20,536 bases of DNA from Methanomicrobiales archaeon (GTDB lineage Archaea; Halobacteriota; Methanomicrobia; Methanomicrobiales; Methanoculleaceae): assembly GCA_019136335.1 (NCBI GenBank), contig JAGVUK010000085.1:1-20536 (forward strand), read 5' to 3'. The notes under the pieces are model-generated. The model was not told the DNA's origin, did no database searches, and saw only the letters and a list, made by a program, of their open reading frames with translations. The position numbers were made by a program, and so were the translations under genes. Every line of letters starts with the position of its first letter. Positions within the stretch are counted from its first letter, which is position 1. Below are positions 19,699 through 20,536 of this stretch, in pieces.

Positions 19699-20536
19699 CT
19701 ACCGGAACCTCTGCCAGAGGATCCGCCCCATCACCCGGAAGGTGAAGTCGAGCTCATCGAAGAGCGGGATGCCGTTCTCTTTGAGGATCTTTCGGCCCCG
19801 GTCCATGGACCCGCCGCCGAGGAGCGTCGCGACGATCATGTTATCGGTCTTCTCCGAGAACCGGATGATCTGGTTTGCGAGCTGATCCGACCCGATGACA
19901 AGGTTCGGGAACCCGACGACGAACGCGATGTCCCAGCAGTCCTGGTACTTGGCGAGCACGCTGAAGGTCTGCTCAAACCTCTTCTCGTTGGCGTCGCCGA
20001 GGAGGTCGATCGGGTTGTTCTTGTTCCAGAAGTCGGGGAGAAGGTCGTTGAGCTCCTTGAGGACCGCCGGCGGCAGGCTGATCAGGTCGATGCCGTAGCG
20101 TTCGGCGTAGTCGGAGGAGAGGACGGCGAACCCGCCGGCGTTCGTGATCACGACCGCACGCTTGCCGCGGGGGTAGCCTTTCGGGAGCGAGAGCATCTCC
20201 GCGACCTGGAACGTACCGGTCAGGGTGTGGACCGGGATGACGCCGGCGTCGCGGAAGGCTTCCATGTAGACGTCGTACGACCCCGAGAGCGAGCCCGTGT
20301 GGGACGAGGCCGCCGCCTGGCCTTTCTCGGACGAACCGGACTTGATCGCCACGATGGGTTTGGTCTTTGCGACCTCGCTCGCCACCTTCATGAAGGTCTT
20401 GCCGTCCTGGATCTCCTCGATGTAGAGGATGATGCCCTTGGTCTTTGGGTCACGCTCCACGAACCTGAGGAAGTCGATGAAGTTGAGGTCCGCCTGGTTG
20501 CCGACCGAGACGACGGCGGAGAACCCGATGTCATGT
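19699..20536 (-). CDS. ADP-forming acyl-CoA synthetase (acetate-CoA ligase type), partial
   Basis: The minus-strand frame is open from the right edge of the window, so the N-terminus is missing; 278 residues are visible. The text HDIGFSAVVSVGNQADLNFI is followed by FLRFVERDPKTKGIILYIEE, VAIKSGSSEKGQAAASSHTG and SLSGSYDVYMEAFRDAGVI. It then reads VVITNAGGFAVLSSDYAERY and DLLGDANEKRFEQ. This is the succinyl-CoA-ligase-like portion of the ADP-forming acetyl-CoA synthetase alpha subunit. The SHTGS motif holds the His that is transiently phosphorylated. Known: the enzyme couples acyl-CoA hydrolysis to ATP formation, or the reverse, in archaea. The visible part ends without an ATP-grasp domain, so it is the alpha-type subunit and a separate beta subunit is expected elsewhere. 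The GTG at 20460 is internal and not the true start. Confidence 0.88.
   Translation of the reverse strand, partial: HDIGFSAVVSVGNQADLNFIDFLRFVERDPKTKGIILYIEEIQDGKTFMKVASEVAKTKPIVAIKSGSSEKGQAAASSHTGSLSGSYDVYMEAFRDAGVIPVHTLTGTFQVAEMLSLPKGYPRGKRAVVITNAGGFAVLSSDYAERYGIDLISLPPAVLKELNDLLPDFWNKNNPIDLLGDANEKRFEQTFSVLAKYQDCWDIAFVVGFPNLVIGSDQLANQIIRFSEKTDNMIVATLLGGGSMDRGRKILKENGIPLFDELDFTFRVMGRILWQRFR

Noticed and set aside
1..20536. CRISPR arrays, tRNA or rRNA genes, transposases, integrases and attachment sites
   Set aside because: No regularly spaced direct repeats, RNA gene signatures, transposase or integrase motifs were seen on reading both strands.

Overview
The window looks like a chromosomal segment of a high-GC methanogenic archaeon, most likely Methanomicrobiales (Methanoculleus-like). 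The reasons are archaeal TATA boxes about 30-40 bp before start codons, several leaderless or short-leader genes, a geranylgeranyl-reductase-type flavoprotein of archaeal lipid synthesis, a FilR1/DUF1724-type HTH regulator, an ADP-forming acyl-CoA synthetase and a stand-alone ATP-cone protein. The taxonomic call is inference from protein families; no marker gene was searched.

Layout. 1-272: the end of a HicA toxin gene and a complete short HicB antitoxin. 273-1027: a gene-poor stretch with TATA-like sites and a structured leader. 1028-2572: a secreted Cys-rich protein, less GC-rich by eye than its surroundings, closed by two hairpins. 2680-4530: a gene graveyard with a doubtful small ORF, a frameshifted metallo-beta-lactamase-fold gene whose metal motif is damaged, a frameshifted and truncated Hsp20 gene, and a frameshifted secreted-protein gene. 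4927-7679 (minus): a probable three-gene unit encoding a small Cys-rich protein, a xylose-isomerase-like TIM-barrel protein and a thioredoxin-NHL protein. Its promoter carries a perfect palindrome. 7854-8607 (minus): a FilR1-type regulator with an internal deletion, behind a perfect palindrome that abuts the start codon.

8801-10296 (plus): a ComEC-like MBL lipoprotein with a lamin-tail domain, followed by a DUF3006 protein and a terminator. 10297-10832: a long gap with strong GC hairpins. 10833-11915: geranylgeranyl reductase family. 11996-12277: an ATP-cone protein with no ordinary start codon. 12541-13965: a MATE efflux protein, convergent with 13982-16339, a soluble PAS/GAF histidine kinase. 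16743-16904: a tiny zinc-ribbon gene. 16991-17620 (minus): an Fe/Mn superoxide dismutase. 17997-19538: a membrane family-2 glycosyltransferase. 19699-20536 (minus): the C-terminal part of an ADP-forming acyl-CoA synthetase, running off the right edge.

How the genes fit together. Oxidant handling is a loose theme: superoxide dismutase, the thioredoxin-NHL protein, and perhaps the Cys-rich/TIM-barrel partners. Envelope functions are the other theme: lipid reductase, glycosyltransferase, lipoprotein, secreted proteins and efflux. The most useful observations beyond routine annotation are four: the decayed genes that can be rebuilt by joining frames, the regulator with a deletion seam at an inverted repeat, the two perfect palindromic operator candidates, and the Cys-rich/TIM-barrel/thioredoxin-NHL cluster. 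The last is the best candidate for an undescribed system, but its function is conjecture.
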